This document shows positions 15,896-27,119 of a DNA stretch of 41,387 bases, one piece after another (the first letter of the stretch is position 1; every line of letters begins with the position of its first letter). Below the pieces are notes generated by a model. That model saw only the letters and a list, made by a program, of their open reading frames with translations. It was not told where the DNA came from and made no database searches. Made by a program: the position numbers and the translations under genes. This DNA is from an uncultured Bacilli bacterium. Lineage in GTDB: Bacteria > Bacillota_I > Bacilli_A > RFN20 > CAG-826. The stretch lies in NCBI GenBank assembly GCA_944358985.1, contig CALVSI010000003.1, positions 1 to 41,387 on the forward strand. The letters run 5' to 3'.

Positions 15896-18118
15896 ATGAA
15901 TTATAAAAATGAATTAAATGAAAAACAATATTCGGCAGTAGTTACTCAAAAACAGCACGTAAGAGTAGTAGCGGGTGCTGGCAGTGGAAAAACTAGAGTT
16001 TTGACTTATAGAATTGCCTATTTAATGGATGTAATGAAAGTTTATCCTGACGAAATTTTAGCTTTCACTTTCACAAATAAAGTTGCTAAAGAAATGCATG
16101 ATAGAGTGGTTTTGTTATTAGGAGAAGATATCCCTAATTTAAAAATTAAAACTTTCCACAGTTTTGCCGCTTATTTTTTAAGGTTAGAAATCCATAATAT
16201 TAATTTTCCATCCGCTTTTACAATTTTAGATGAAGATGATAGGGATCACATTATAAAAGATTGCGCTACCAAATTAGGATATAGTAAAAGACACGAAATT
16301 GTAAATTTTGCCACTAACTATATTTCCAATAAGAAATTAAAAGAGCAATATCCTAGTGATATTAGCGATCCAACTAAAGAAGAATTCAAATATGAAAAAG
16401 ATTGTTTAAAAATATATCAAATGTATGAAGAAACCAAAAACAGAATGTATGCATTAGATTTTGATGATTTGTTGCTTTATACAATTTATATTTTAAAAAC
16501 ATTTCCACGAATTCAACATAAGTGGAAAAGCAAATTTAGACATATTTTAGTGGATGAATTTCAAGACACAAATGACACCGAATTTAAAATGCTAATGCTT
16601 TTAAAAGATGAAGATACATCATTATATGTTGTTGGTGATCCAGATCAGACAATTTATACCTGGCGAGGTGCAAATCAAGATATAATTTTAAAACTAGATA
16701 GCACATTTAAAGATATTGAAACAATTATTTTGAATCAAAATTATCGTTCAACACAAAAAATACTAAATAGTGCAAATAGCCTAATATCACACAATCGTTT
16801 TAGAATAAAAAAAGATTTGTTTACAAATTTATTAGGCGGAGACGCAATTATATGCAAAGGGTTTAATTCATATTCAAGCGAAGCGGAATATGTTGTAAAA
16901 GAAATATTACGATTAAAAAATTCTGGTCGTTACGCATATAAAGATATTGTCATTTTATATCGTTCTAATTATGTTTCATTAGATTTTGAAAAAGCACTTA
17001 TGTCTAGTCATATTCCTTATAAGATTTTTGGTGGACTTAAATTTTATCAAAGAAAAGAAATTAAAGATGTTTTAGCCTATATGCGTCTATTAGTAAATAT
17101 AAGGGATGACAGTGCGTTTGAAAGAGCAATCAATGTTCCTAAAAGAGGAATAGGCGAAGTTAGCATTGCAAAATTAAAAAACGAAGCTTCCAACGAACAT
17201 TTAAGTTTATATGAATATGTACAAAAAGCAGATTTTGAGCATAGCGAAGTAAGCAAGAAAGTGCTTAACACTTTAAAAGTTGTTGTCGAAAGAATTGACA
17301 TGACAAGAAAAGATGTTGAAAAAAATCAGGAAGCATATTCGTCTTTGATTGAAAATATGATATTAGATTTAAATTATTATGATGAAGTTTTGAAATTAGA
17401 AGATGGCGAAGAAAGAATGGAAAATATCAAAGCCTTATTCCAAGATATGCGTAACTACTTAAGAAAAAATCCAGATTCTAGTTTTGCCGATTATTTGCAA
17501 GAAACAGCTTTATTAAGTTCTCAAGATGAAATAGTGGATACGGAAAGCGTGACGCTTATGACCGTACATACCGCGAAAGGATTAGAATATTCTGTTGTTT
17601 TTGTCGTTAGATATAATGAAACAGTTTTCCCAAGTTATCGCAGTATGGAAAGCGGTGGATATGATAGTTTGGAAGAAGAAAGACGACTTGCTTATGTTGC
17701 GATGACTAGAGCAAAAGAAAAATTATATATTACGTTTAATTCTTCTTATTCATATTCCGCTAAAGATTTTTTGTCTCCTTCTCAATTTATAAAAGAGGCA
17801 AATATTGAAATTAATTCTTATAATCAAACAAAGAAATCTTATCATTTTGATGATGATGGTTTCTTTATTAACCAAGATAATGTTTATGAACCACCAAAAG
17901 TATTTGTGGATAAAAATAAATTTTATAAAGAAGAGATTCCTCCTGCTACTAACAACATCAATTGGAAGGTGGGCGATCAAGTGATGCATAAAAACTTTGG
18001 ACTAGGTGTTGTTACAAAAGTCGAAGGAGATGGCATTATTGAAGTAGATTTTGAAAAAGAAGGAATCAAATCTTTAGTCGGAAATCATCGTTTTTTAAGC
18101 AAGGTTGGGAAATCTTAA
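15896..18118 (+). CDS. pcrA: UvrD/PcrA-type ATP-dependent DNA helicase
   Basis: A 740-residue superfamily 1A helicase with all core motifs: Walker A GAGSGKT (27-33), TFHSFAAYFLR (Ic region), VDEFQDTN (motif II), GDPDQTIYTWRGA (III), NQNYRST (IV), TVHTAKGLEYSVVFV (V) and AYVAMTRAKE (VI). The C-terminus has a Tudor-like PcrA domain (KVGDQVMHKNFGLGVV). It unwinds DNA in repair and replication restart. The ATG at 15896 is chosen over one at 15872 because the latter lies within the promoter's spacer. Gene order pcrA-ligA matches Bacillota. Confidence 0.95.
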   Translation: MNYKNELNEKQYSAVVTQKQHVRVVAGAGSGKTRVLTYRIAYLMDVMKVYPDEILAFTFTNKVAKEMHDRVVLLLGEDIPNLKIKTFHSFAAYFLRLEIHNINFPSAFTILDEDDRDHIIKDCATKLGYSKRHEIVNFATNYISNKKLKEQYPSDISDPTKEEFKYEKDCLKIYQMYEETKNRMYALDFDDLLLYTIYILKTFPRIQHKWKSKFRHILVDEFQDTNDTEFKMLMLLKDEDTSLYVVGDPDQTIYTWRGANQDIILKLDSTFKDIETIILNQNYRSTQKILNSANSLISHNRFRIKKDLFTNLLGGDAIICKGFNSYSSEAEYVVKEILRLKNSGRYAYKDIVILYRSNYVSLDFEKALMSSHIPYKIFGGLKFYQRKEIKDVLAYMRLLVNIRDDSAFERAINVPKRGIGEVSIAKLKNEASNEHLSLYEYVQKADFEHSEVSKKVLNTLKVVVERIDMTRKDVEKNQEAYSSLIENMILDLNYYDEVLKLEDGEERMENIKALFQDMRNYLRKNPDSSFADYLQETALLSSQDEIVDTESVTLMTVHTAKGLEYSVVFVVRYNETVFPSYRSMESGGYDSLEEERRLAYVAMTRAKEKLYITFNSSYSYSAKDFLSPSQFIKEANIEINSYNQTKKSYHFDDDGFFINQDNVYEPPKVFVDKNKFYKEEIPPATNNINWKVGDQVMHKNFGLGVVTKVEGDGIIEVDFEKEGIKSLVGNHRFLSKVGKS

Positions 18119-18125
18119 TTAATAG

Positions 18126-20126
<2,001 letters not shown>

Positions 20127-20192
20127 ATTTTTATTTAATTTAATTTTGAAAAAGATTAATATTTATAATATGCATAAATCAAGGGGGTAAAG

Positions 20193-20489
20193 ATGGAAAA
20201 AGTTACATTAGAAATATTAAAAAAAGCCGCTAATAACTTAATGTTTGATATGTCTAGTGAGCAATACAATACTTTGCTTAATGAATTTGATGTTATTTTA
20301 GAACAAATGAACATTATAGGTACATTACAAGGCATTGATGAAGTTGAACCTATGACATTTCCATTTGATGTTTCTATCGATTATTTGCGTGAAGATATTC
20401 CAAGTGAGCCATTAAGCCAAAACGAAGCATTAAAAAACGCTCATGATGTAGTTCTTGGTCAAATTAAATTGCCGAAGGTGGTGCATTAA
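20193..20489 (+). CDS. gatC: Asp/Glu-tRNA amidotransferase subunit C
   Basis: A 98-residue GatC: an N-terminal helix, the MSSEQYNTLLNEFDVILEQM helix, the VEPMTFPFD belt segment and LREDIPSEPLSQNEALKNA. It wraps around GatA and stabilises the GatCAB complex that converts Glu-tRNA-Gln to Gln-tRNA-Gln. A strong AAGGGGG precedes the ATG, and gatA follows after one base. The CamS/YerH lipoprotein gene found between ligA and gatC in many Bacilli is absent. Confidence 0.93.
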   Translation: MEKVTLEILKKAANNLMFDMSSEQYNTLLNEFDVILEQMNIIGTLQGIDEVEPMTFPFDVSIDYLREDIPSEPLSQNEALKNAHDVVLGQIKLPKVVH

Positions 20490-20490
20490 G

Positions 20491-21963
20491 ATGTCATATT
20501 TAGATTTAACTTTACAAGAAATACATATTGCTTTGGTCAATAAAGAAGTTACCCCTCTTCAATTGGTGAAAGCCGCTATTAGCAGAGCAAAATCTGATAA
20601 GAATAATTGTTTTGAATATATTTGTGAAAAGGAAGCTATCGAAAAAGCTACTTCATTAGTGGAACCAACAAATAATTTGTTTTGGGGGATTCCTTATGTT
20701 GCAAAAGATAATTTTTCCACTAAAAACATTCCAACGACAGCATCTAGTGATATTTTAAATGGATATATTCCATTATTTGACGCAACTGTAATAAAAAAAC
20801 TTGATGAAGCTGGTGCTATATTAATAGGAAAAACCACTCTTGATGAATTAGCTATGGGTGGTACAGGAACAAGCGGTCATAAAGGTATAACTTATAATCC
20901 ATATGATTTAAACAAAAAACACTTAACTGGCGGTTCTTCGTGTGGAAGTGCTAGTGCGGTAGCAGCTGGTATCGTTCCATTTTCTTTGGGTTCTGATACA
21001 GGAGATTCAGTTAGAAAACCCGCTAGTAATGTCGGATTAGTGGGATATAAACCAACTTGGGGATTGATTTCTCGTTATGGTTTATTTCCTTTTGCGCCTT
21101 CGTTAGATCACGTTGGTTATTTTACAAGATCAGTATATGATTCTGCTGCTCTTTTAACTTTATTATCTGGTCACGATGATAATGATATGACTTCTTCTTT
21201 GAAAGAAAAAGTCGATTATTGCAACGATATTAATGTTGAAAATGCAAACTTTAAAATAGCTGTAATTAATCCAATTTTTAAAGAAGTTGAAAATGTCCTC
21301 ATTAGACATTCTTTTGGCATTTTAGTGGAGAAATTGCAAAAGAAAGGATTCAAAGTCGATTATGTTGATTTTGACATTAACTTATTAAAAGCTATTTATC
21401 CTACATATATTATTCTTTCTTGTGCAGAAGCAACTTCTAATAACGCTAATCTTGATGGAATTAAATTTGGTCCTAGATATGAAGGAAATACTTACCAAGA
21501 AGTAATGGTCAAAGCTAGAACAAATGGTTTTAGTGAGTTAATAAAAAGAAGATTTGTTATTGGCTCTTATGCTTTGATGAAAGATAATCAAAAAGAATTA
21601 TTTTTGCGTGCTAAAAAAGCTAGACGCTTAATTGTTGATGCTTTTAATAAATTATTTGAAACATATGATTTTATTATGCTCCCTGCTAGTAAAAATACTG
21701 CTCCAACAATCGAAAACGCCAGCGAAGCCATCAGAAAGAAATATGATATTATTGATGATTATTTAGCCTATGGTAATTTTGGAGGCTATCCTTCTATTAC
21801 AATGCCATTATCTATGTCTAATAATCTTCCTTATGGCATTAATATTTCAAGCAAACCATTTAATGATAAAAATTTATTTAATTTTGCTAATAGCATAGAA
21901 AAAATCACAGGTCTTAGAAATCTTGTTGCACCATTAGCAGAGAAAGGAGAAGAAGATGAGTAA
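20491..21963 (+). CDS. gatA: Asp/Glu-tRNA amidotransferase subunit A
   Basis: A 490-residue amidase-signature enzyme that releases ammonia from glutamine. The Ser-cisSer-Lys triad is seen as Lys72 (VAKDNF), Ser149 (GGSSCGS) and the nucleophile Ser173. The nucleophile loop reads SDTGDSVRKPA where most bacteria have TGGSIRQPA. The ATG at 20491, with AAGGTGG before it, gives the standard length; an upstream in-frame start at 20455 lies inside gatC. It overlaps gatB by 8 bases. Confidence 0.94.
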   Translation: MSYLDLTLQEIHIALVNKEVTPLQLVKAAISRAKSDKNNCFEYICEKEAIEKATSLVEPTNNLFWGIPYVAKDNFSTKNIPTTASSDILNGYIPLFDATVIKKLDEAGAILIGKTTLDELAMGGTGTSGHKGITYNPYDLNKKHLTGGSSCGSASAVAAGIVPFSLGSDTGDSVRKPASNVGLVGYKPTWGLISRYGLFPFAPSLDHVGYFTRSVYDSAALLTLLSGHDDNDMTSSLKEKVDYCNDINVENANFKIAVINPIFKEVENVLIRHSFGILVEKLQKKGFKVDYVDFDINLLKAIYPTYIILSCAEATSNNANLDGIKFGPRYEGNTYQEVMVKARTNGFSELIKRRFVIGSYALMKDNQKELFLRAKKARRLIVDAFNKLFETYDFIMLPASKNTAPTIENASEAIRKKYDIIDDYLAYGNFGGYPSITMPLSMSNNLPYGINISSKPFNDKNLFNFANSIEKITGLRNLVAPLAEKGEEDE

Positions 21964-23386
21964 ATTTCAAGCAGTTATTGGTTTAGAAATTCATGTTGAA
22001 ATGAAAACTTTATCGAAAATGTTTTCATCCGCTCCTAACACTTATGGTGCATATCCCAATTGTGAAGTTGCACTTTTAGACATGGCATTTCCTGGTACAA
22101 TGCCTACTGTAAATAAACAAGCAGTCATAAATGGTATTAGGGTAGCGCATGCTCTTCATATGGAAATTGATAATGTCTTGTGGTTTGATCGTAAAAATTA
22201 TTTTTATGCTGATTTACCAAAAGGATATCAAATTACTCAAAACGAAAGACCAATTGGAAAAAATGGGTATTTGACAATTAAAGTTGACGGGCAAGAGAAA
22301 AAAATTAGAATTGAAAGAATTCATCTTGAAGAAGATACTTGTAAACAACTTCATTTTAGCGATTATACTTTGATTGATTATAATCGTGCTGGTATTCCTC
22401 TTGCTGAAATAGTTTCTTATCCAGATATGTCAAGCGGTGAGGAAGCTATGCGTTATGTAGAAAAAATTCGTTCTATCGTTTCATATTTAGATGTTTCTGA
22501 TGGAAGGATGGAAGAAGGTTCATTAAGATGTGACGTAAATGTTTCTTTAAAAGAAAAAAACAGCGACATATTAGGAACTAAAGTTGAAATTAAAAATCTA
22601 AATAGTATATCCAATGTTAAAGCCGCGATAGATTATGAAATTGCTAGACAGGAAAAATTGCTATTAAATAATGAAAAAGTCATTCAAGAAACACGCAGAT
22701 ATGATGAAACAACAAAAACAACTGTTTTGATGCGTGTTAAAACTGACGCAGTTGATTATAAGTATTTTACTGAACCAAATATTCCTCCAATTAAGTTAAG
22801 CAAGGATTTTATTCAAAAAGCTATTGAAACATCTAACGAATTAGCGGATAGCAAAATGGAAAGATACTTAAAATTAGGTTTAAGCGAAAGCAGTGCTTCC
22901 GTATTAGTGTCCAATCGTGAAAACGCGGATTATTTTGATGAAACACTTAAATATAATTGTGATAGTAAAATTGTGGCTAATTGGATAATTGTTGATGTTC
23001 AATCTTATTTAAATAAAGAAGAAATTTCAATTAAAGATTTTCCAATTTCTCCAGAAAGATTATGTTCTTTAATTAAACTTATTGAAAATAACACTATTTC
23101 TAATAAACAAGCTAGAGAAGTTTTTAATGAAATGTTAAAAGATTTAAATACATCTCCTAAAGATATCGCAACAAAATTAGGTCTTGTGTTAATAACAAAT
23201 ACCGATGAATTAATTAAAATAATTGATGATGTCATTAAAAACAATCAACAATCAATAATCGATTATAAAAACGGAAAAGATCGAGCTTTAGGTTATTTAT
23301 TAGGTCAAGTAATGAAAGCTAGTAAAGGACAAGCTAATCCAAATTTAGCAAAACAAATTGTATTAGAAAAAATAACAAAGGAGTAG
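21956..23386 (+). CDS. gatB: Asp/Glu-tRNA amidotransferase subunit B
   Basis: A 476-residue GatB. It has the N-terminal IGLEIHVEMKTLSKMFS, the metal/ATP cradle (FYADLPKGYQITQ, IRIERIHLEEDTCKQ), DYNRAGIPLAEIVSYPD and RCDVNVSLKEK. A helical and YqeY-type C-terminus engages the tRNA. It phosphorylates the misacylated tRNA and receives ammonia from GatA. It overlaps gatA by 8 bases with GGAGAAGAAG as Shine-Dalgarno. galE begins two bases after its stop. Confidence 0.95.
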   Translation: MSKFQAVIGLEIHVEMKTLSKMFSSAPNTYGAYPNCEVALLDMAFPGTMPTVNKQAVINGIRVAHALHMEIDNVLWFDRKNYFYADLPKGYQITQNERPIGKNGYLTIKVDGQEKKIRIERIHLEEDTCKQLHFSDYTLIDYNRAGIPLAEIVSYPDMSSGEEAMRYVEKIRSIVSYLDVSDGRMEEGSLRCDVNVSLKEKNSDILGTKVEIKNLNSISNVKAAIDYEIARQEKLLLNNEKVIQETRRYDETTKTTVLMRVKTDAVDYKYFTEPNIPPIKLSKDFIQKAIETSNELADSKMERYLKLGLSESSASVLVSNRENADYFDETLKYNCDSKIVANWIIVDVQSYLNKEEISIKDFPISPERLCSLIKLIENNTISNKQAREVFNEMLKDLNTSPKDIATKLGLVLITNTDELIKIIDDVIKNNQQSIIDYKNGKDRALGYLLGQVMKASKGQANPNLAKQIVLEKITKE

Positions 23387-23388
23387 AA

Positions 23389-24402
23389 ATGTCAATACTC
23401 GTAACAGGTGGATGTGGTTACATCGGTTCACATACAGTATGTGAATTATTAAAGGATAATAATAAAGTAATTATCGTTGATAATTTATGTAATTCAAAAA
23501 AAGAAGTTTTGAGTCGAATTGAAAAAATAACTGGCAAAAAGCCAATATTTTACGAGATTTCTATTTTAGATGAAAAAAAATTAGAAGAAGTATTTAAAAA
23601 AGAAAACATTACATCTATCATCCATTTTGCTGGATTAAAATCTGTTAAAGAATCGGTTCTTCATCCAGAAATGTATCATCATAACAATGTTGATGGCTCA
23701 ATCATATTATTTAATTTAATAATAAAATATCATGTAAAAAATATTGTCTTTTCTTCTTCTGCGACAGTTTATGGAAAGCCAAAAACAATACCAGTTAATG
23801 AAGATGCAGAAATTGGTGAGTGCTTTAGTCCATATGCTTATAACAAAGTAGAAATTGAAAATTGTCTGATTGACCTGGCAAAAAAACATCCCTGGCTTAA
23901 TGTTATTATATTAAGATATTTTAATCCAATCGGCGCACATCCTAGCGGATTAATTGGTGAAGATCCAAACGGAATACCAAATAATCTAATGCCATATATT
24001 AGCCAGGTAGCAATTAAAAAACTTGATCATTTAGATATTTTTGGTAATGACTATAATACAATTGATGGAACGGGAGTTCGTGATTATATTCATGTGATGG
24101 ATTTAGCAAAAGGTCATATTTTATCTTTAAATAAATTATTAAATAAAACAGGTGCACACATTTATAATCTTGGTCGAGGAGAAGGCGTCAGTGTTTTACA
24201 ATTAGTTCACGCTTTTGAAAAAGCAAATAATATTAAAATTCCTTATCAATTTAAACCAAGAAGACCGGGAGATATTGATATTTATTACGCTGATGTAAGA
24301 AAAGCACATCAAGAATTAGGCTTTCAATGTAAATACGATATAATAAAAGCATGTAAAGATTCTTTCCATTGGCAATCTTTAAATCCAAACGGCTATAATT
24401 AA
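23389..24402 (+). CDS. galE: UDP-glucose 4-epimerase
   Basis: A 337-residue extended short-chain dehydrogenase/reductase. It has GGCGYIGSHT at the NAD-binding N-terminus, FAGLKSVKESV, SSSATVYG with the catalytic Ser/Thr, and YAYNK supplying Tyr and Lys. RRPGDIDIYYADV lies near the C-terminus, as in GalE. It interconverts UDP-glucose and UDP-galactose for galactose use or surface glycans. AAAGGAG sits just before the ATG. Close spacing suggests read-through from gatB, although the functional link is not obvious. Confidence 0.93.
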   Translation: MSILVTGGCGYIGSHTVCELLKDNNKVIIVDNLCNSKKEVLSRIEKITGKKPIFYEISILDEKKLEEVFKKENITSIIHFAGLKSVKESVLHPEMYHHNNVDGSIILFNLIIKYHVKNIVFSSSATVYGKPKTIPVNEDAEIGECFSPYAYNKVEIENCLIDLAKKHPWLNVIILRYFNPIGAHPSGLIGEDPNGIPNNLMPYISQVAIKKLDHLDIFGNDYNTIDGTGVRDYIHVMDLAKGHILSLNKLLNKTGAHIYNLGRGEGVSVLQLVHAFEKANNIKIPYQFKPRRPGDIDIYYADVRKAHQELGFQCKYDIIKACKDSFHWQSLNPNGYN

Positions 24403-24422
24403 TAATATTTAGGAGGCAAATT

Positions 24423-25343
24423 ATGGTAATTAAAAAACAAAGAGTGGAACTTATTTTAAAAGATCGTTCTAAATTGTATGGTTTATCATGGACTAATGAT
24501 GAACCAATTAAAGGAAATGTAATTATCGTGACAGGAATGGAAGAAACTTCATCGCGTTATCATGATTTCGCTATGTTTCTTTGTAAAAATAATTTTAATG
24601 TTTATTGCATCGATATGTTTGGACAAGGTGAGAATGTTAATAAAGATAAGTCTAATCTAGGTATTTGGCCAACTTCTGGTTTTAGAAAAATGGTTCAAGC
24701 AATTGATGATTTAGTTGCTCTTTTGCGTTTATCAATGGTGCCTATTTACATTTTTTCCCATTCAATGGGTTCGTTTATTTGTCAAGATTTTATTCAACGC
24801 TATCCAGAACATGTTAGTAAGGTTGTTTTATGTGGAAGCGGAAGCAAAAATCCCGCTGTTCCATTTGGATTTATGTTATCGAAAATGATAGTCAAAGCTA
24901 AAAATAGAGATAAAAAATCTAAAATTTTGGCTAAATTAATGTTTGGTGGTTTTAATAAGAAAATTGAAAATCCAAGAACTGAATATGATTGGTTAAGTTA
25001 TAATCAGGCTAATGTTGATAGTTATATTGCTGATCCATTATGTGGATTTGGTCCAAATAATGGTTTTTGCTATGAATTTTTAAAAGGATTAAATCGTTTA
25101 TACAAGGATAAATTTTTGAAAAAAGTTAATAAGAAATTAAAGTTATTCATAATCGCAGGTGAAGATGACCCTGTCGCGGGTTATGGCAAAGCACCTGAAA
25201 AGTTAAAAACAATGTACGCTCATTATCAAATTAATGATGTTGAAACCAAAGTTTATAAAAATGCTCGTCATGAAATATTAAATGAAAGTGACGAGATTAA
25301 AAATGAAGTTTACAATGATATTTTAAATTTCTTTTTAAAATAA
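24423..25343 (+). CDS. alpha/beta hydrolase (serine lysophospholipase/monoacylglycerol lipase-like)
   Basis: A 306-residue alpha/beta hydrolase. The nucleophile elbow SHSMGS places Ser114. An oxyanion-region GMEETSSRY, the YCIDMFGQGE strand-turn, an acid-bearing AGEDDPVAGYG loop and a C-terminal NARHEIL histidine complete the triad. This pattern fits the Hydrolase_4 family (PldB, monoacylglycerol lipases), which acts on lipid esters in the cytoplasm. The substrate is inferred only from the family. AGGAGG precedes the ATG, 20 bases after galE, so it is likely the last gene of the operon. Confidence 0.85.
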   Translation: MVIKKQRVELILKDRSKLYGLSWTNDEPIKGNVIIVTGMEETSSRYHDFAMFLCKNNFNVYCIDMFGQGENVNKDKSNLGIWPTSGFRKMVQAIDDLVALLRLSMVPIYIFSHSMGSFICQDFIQRYPEHVSKVVLCGSGSKNPAVPFGFMLSKMIVKAKNRDKKSKILAKLMFGGFNKKIENPRTEYDWLSYNQANVDSYIADPLCGFGPNNGFCYEFLKGLNRLYKDKFLKKVNKKLKLFIIAGEDDPVAGYGKAPEKLKTMYAHYQINDVETKVYKNARHEILNESDEIKNEVYNDILNFFLK

Positions 25344-25350
25344 ACTTTTA

Positions 25351-25426
25351 GGCCTTCTAGTGTAAGGGATAACACATCGATCTCCTAAATCGAAAACTAC
25401 GAGTTCGATTCTCGTGAAGGCCGCCA
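25351..25426 (+). tRNA. tRNA-Arg (anticodon CCU)
   Basis: The cloverleaf is complete. Acceptor stem GGCCTTC pairs with GAAGGCC, the D stem is GTGT/ACAC, and the anticodon stem TCGAT/ATCGA has loop CTCCTAA with anticodon CCT at 25384-25386. The T arm is ACGAG-TTCGATT-CTCGT, with discriminator G and an encoded CCA. It reads AGG codons. It lies 7 bases after the hydrolase stop and marks the left edge of the accessory island. Confidence 0.97.
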
Positions 25427-25437
25427 TTTTGGAAACC

Positions 25438-25468
25438 ACCTATAATGTTATATATTATAGGTTTTTTT
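25438..25468 (+). terminator. intrinsic terminator after tRNA-Arg
   Basis: A 9-bp perfect stem (ACCTATAAT with ATTATAGGT) and a 7-base loop are followed by a run of T. It ends the tRNA and the upstream operon transcript. Confidence 0.85.
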
Positions 25469-25600
25469 ATCAAATCGTATACGTCGTTAATTAACACCCA
25501 TTTAAAAAATAAATAAAGTTTAGTGATGAAAAATTAATATTAAACTTAACTTAATCTCATATCGTGGGTTGAAATCTCTCATCACGGAAAATCACGAAGT
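25469..25600. other. non-coding flank of the IS66 remnant
   Basis: No gene is seen. The stretch from about 25555 to 25600 (CTCATATCGTGGGTTG, then CTCATCACGG) repeats CTCAT twice and could be the worn 3' non-coding end of the insertion sequence. No terminal inverted repeat could be matched to a partner. Confidence 0.35.
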
Positions 25601-25768
25601 TTAAATTAATTTTGCAATATCTTTTGAATAAGGTAATAATTCATCTATTGGTTTAGTTTTTATATTTGTAAGAACATATTTTAAGTATCGATATGGATCT
25701 AGACCATTGATAATTGCAGTGTTAAAGGAGCAGTATAGGGTCTCGTTCCCATGGTTCCATTTTCTGAT
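25601..25768 (-). pseudogene. IS66-family transposase, C-terminal remnant
   Basis: The minus strand reads ETLYCSFNTAIINGLDPYRY, followed by LKYVLTNIKTKPIDELLPYS, and ends in a stop at 25601-25603. NGLDPYRYL and the (I/L)D-LLP ending are the hallmark of the IS66 transposase C-terminus. The frame is closed by an in-frame stop at 25769-25771, leaving 55 sense codons, and the catalytic DDE region is missing. It marks past transposition next to the tRNA. Confidence 0.85.
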
Positions 25769-25921
25769 TTAATTATTACTTATCAAACTAAAATCAACTT
25801 TTTGGTATAAAACGGCATTTGCTTTAAGAATTAACCGATTATGAGCCAATAAACACAAGCAATTGATTTTAGTCCCCAAAAGTTATATAATTGACGAGAA
25901 AACAGTTAGAGTGGTGAGAAA
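25769..25921. other. non-coding leader region of the Fic gene
   Basis: No further transposase homology or gene is seen. AT-rich sequence near 25886-25900 (TTATATAATTG) offers a possible -10 box, followed by GTGGTGAG as a modest Shine-Dalgarno before the Fic start. Confidence 0.35.
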
Positions 25922-26968
25922 ATGAAGAAATTTAATTACTCAAATTTAAAAAATAAAACATGGGATATTAAGATAATTAATTATTTGACTCAAATTCATG
26001 AAAAAAAAGGCAAAGAGCAATTGTTTTTAAAACAAAAGCCTGAAGAATTAGAAAAATTAGTTATTATTGCAAAGATACAAAGTACAGAATCATCTAATGA
26101 AATTGAAGGCATTAGAACTACTAATACTAGATTAAAACAACTTGTTAACGAAAAAACAACTCCTAAAAATAGAGCTGAAGAAGAAATTGCAGGATATAGA
26201 GATGCTCTAAATATTGTTCATGAAAATTTTCATTCAATACCTATCACTCCAAATTTTATTCTTCAATTACACAAAGTATTATTGTCTCATACACCAACTT
26301 CATATGGTGGAAAATATAAGAGTGTCCAAAATTATATTAGTGTGATTAATGAAAAAGGTGAATTGCATACTTTATTTACACCATTATCGCCATTCGAGAC
26401 GCCAATTGCTATGCAAGAATTATGTGATGAATACAATAGAACTCTTGGTGAAGGAATAGTAGACCCACTTATTTTGATTCCATTATTTATCCATGACTTC
26501 TTATGTATCCATCCATTTATTGATGGAAATGGAAGAATGTCAAGATTATTAACGACACTACTTTTATATCGTTCTGGTTATTATATAGGAAAGTATATTT
26601 CACTTGAAGCTAAAATAGCTAAGAATAAGGATTTATATTATAATGCATTATATGATTCTCAAATTGGATGGTATGAAAACGAAAATGATGCGACTCCATT
26701 TATAAAATACTTATTGAGTACAATTGTTAGTGCATATAATGATTTTGAGGAAAGAGTAGAATTAATATTTGATAAAAAATCTAGCATTGAAGTTGTAAGA
26801 ATGGCAGTTAATTTTAAATTAGGAAAATTTACAAAGATGGATATACTAGAACTTGTACCTTCATTATCATCAACTAGTATTGAAAGAAGTTTAAAGAAAT
26901 TATGTGACTTAGGCGAAATAAGAAAAAAAGGCGTTGGTAAGTCAACATATTATATTAGATTAAAATAA
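25922..26968 (+). CDS. Fic family protein (Fic_N - Fic - winged helix)
   Basis: A 348-residue protein. The Fic core HPFIDGNGRMSR starts at His197, with all catalytic and phosphate-binding residues present, so AMP-transfer (AMPylation or deAMPylation) activity is expected. The inhibitory motif S58-NEI-E62-G63 precedes the core, making this a class II, self-inhibited Fic protein. The C-terminal 80 residues look like a winged helix-turn-helix (FTKMDILELVPSLSSTSIERSLKKL), typical of the DUF4172/Fic-HTH group. Target is unknown. No antitoxin gene is adjacent. It sits in an accessory island with IS debris. Confidence 0.9.
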   Translation: MKKFNYSNLKNKTWDIKIINYLTQIHEKKGKEQLFLKQKPEELEKLVIIAKIQSTESSNEIEGIRTTNTRLKQLVNEKTTPKNRAEEEIAGYRDALNIVHENFHSIPITPNFILQLHKVLLSHTPTSYGGKYKSVQNYISVINEKGELHTLFTPLSPFETPIAMQELCDEYNRTLGEGIVDPLILIPLFIHDFLCIHPFIDGNGRMSRLLTTLLLYRSGYYIGKYISLEAKIAKNKDLYYNALYDSQIGWYENENDATPFIKYLLSTIVSAYNDFEERVELIFDKKSSIEVVRMAVNFKLGKFTKMDILELVPSLSSTSIERSLKKLCDLGEIRKKGVGKSTYYIRLK

Positions 26969-27061
26969 TATTAACTTGGTTTTGTATTAAAATTATTTTT
27001 GGATATTTTGTCGTATTATACCTAAGTGTCACGACAGCCATCATTAACGAGTTAAAAGAAA

Positions 27062-27119
27062 AGAATAGTTTCGTAGAAAACCAACATTTTCGACCGTTGT
27101 TTTCCAACAAAACTATTCT
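27062..27119. repeat. 24-bp imperfect inverted repeat
   Basis: The arms 27062-27085 and 27096-27119 are complementary at 20 of 24 positions around a 10-base spacer. The outermost ten base pairs (AGAATAGTTT with AAACTATTCT) are perfect. It is not followed by a T-run, so it is not a standard terminator. It may be a worn mobile-element end or a structured RNA. Confidence 0.75.

Noticed and set aside
25351-25426. tRNA 3' end as an att site for the island
   Set aside because: No second copy of the tRNA end and no integrase gene were seen within the window.
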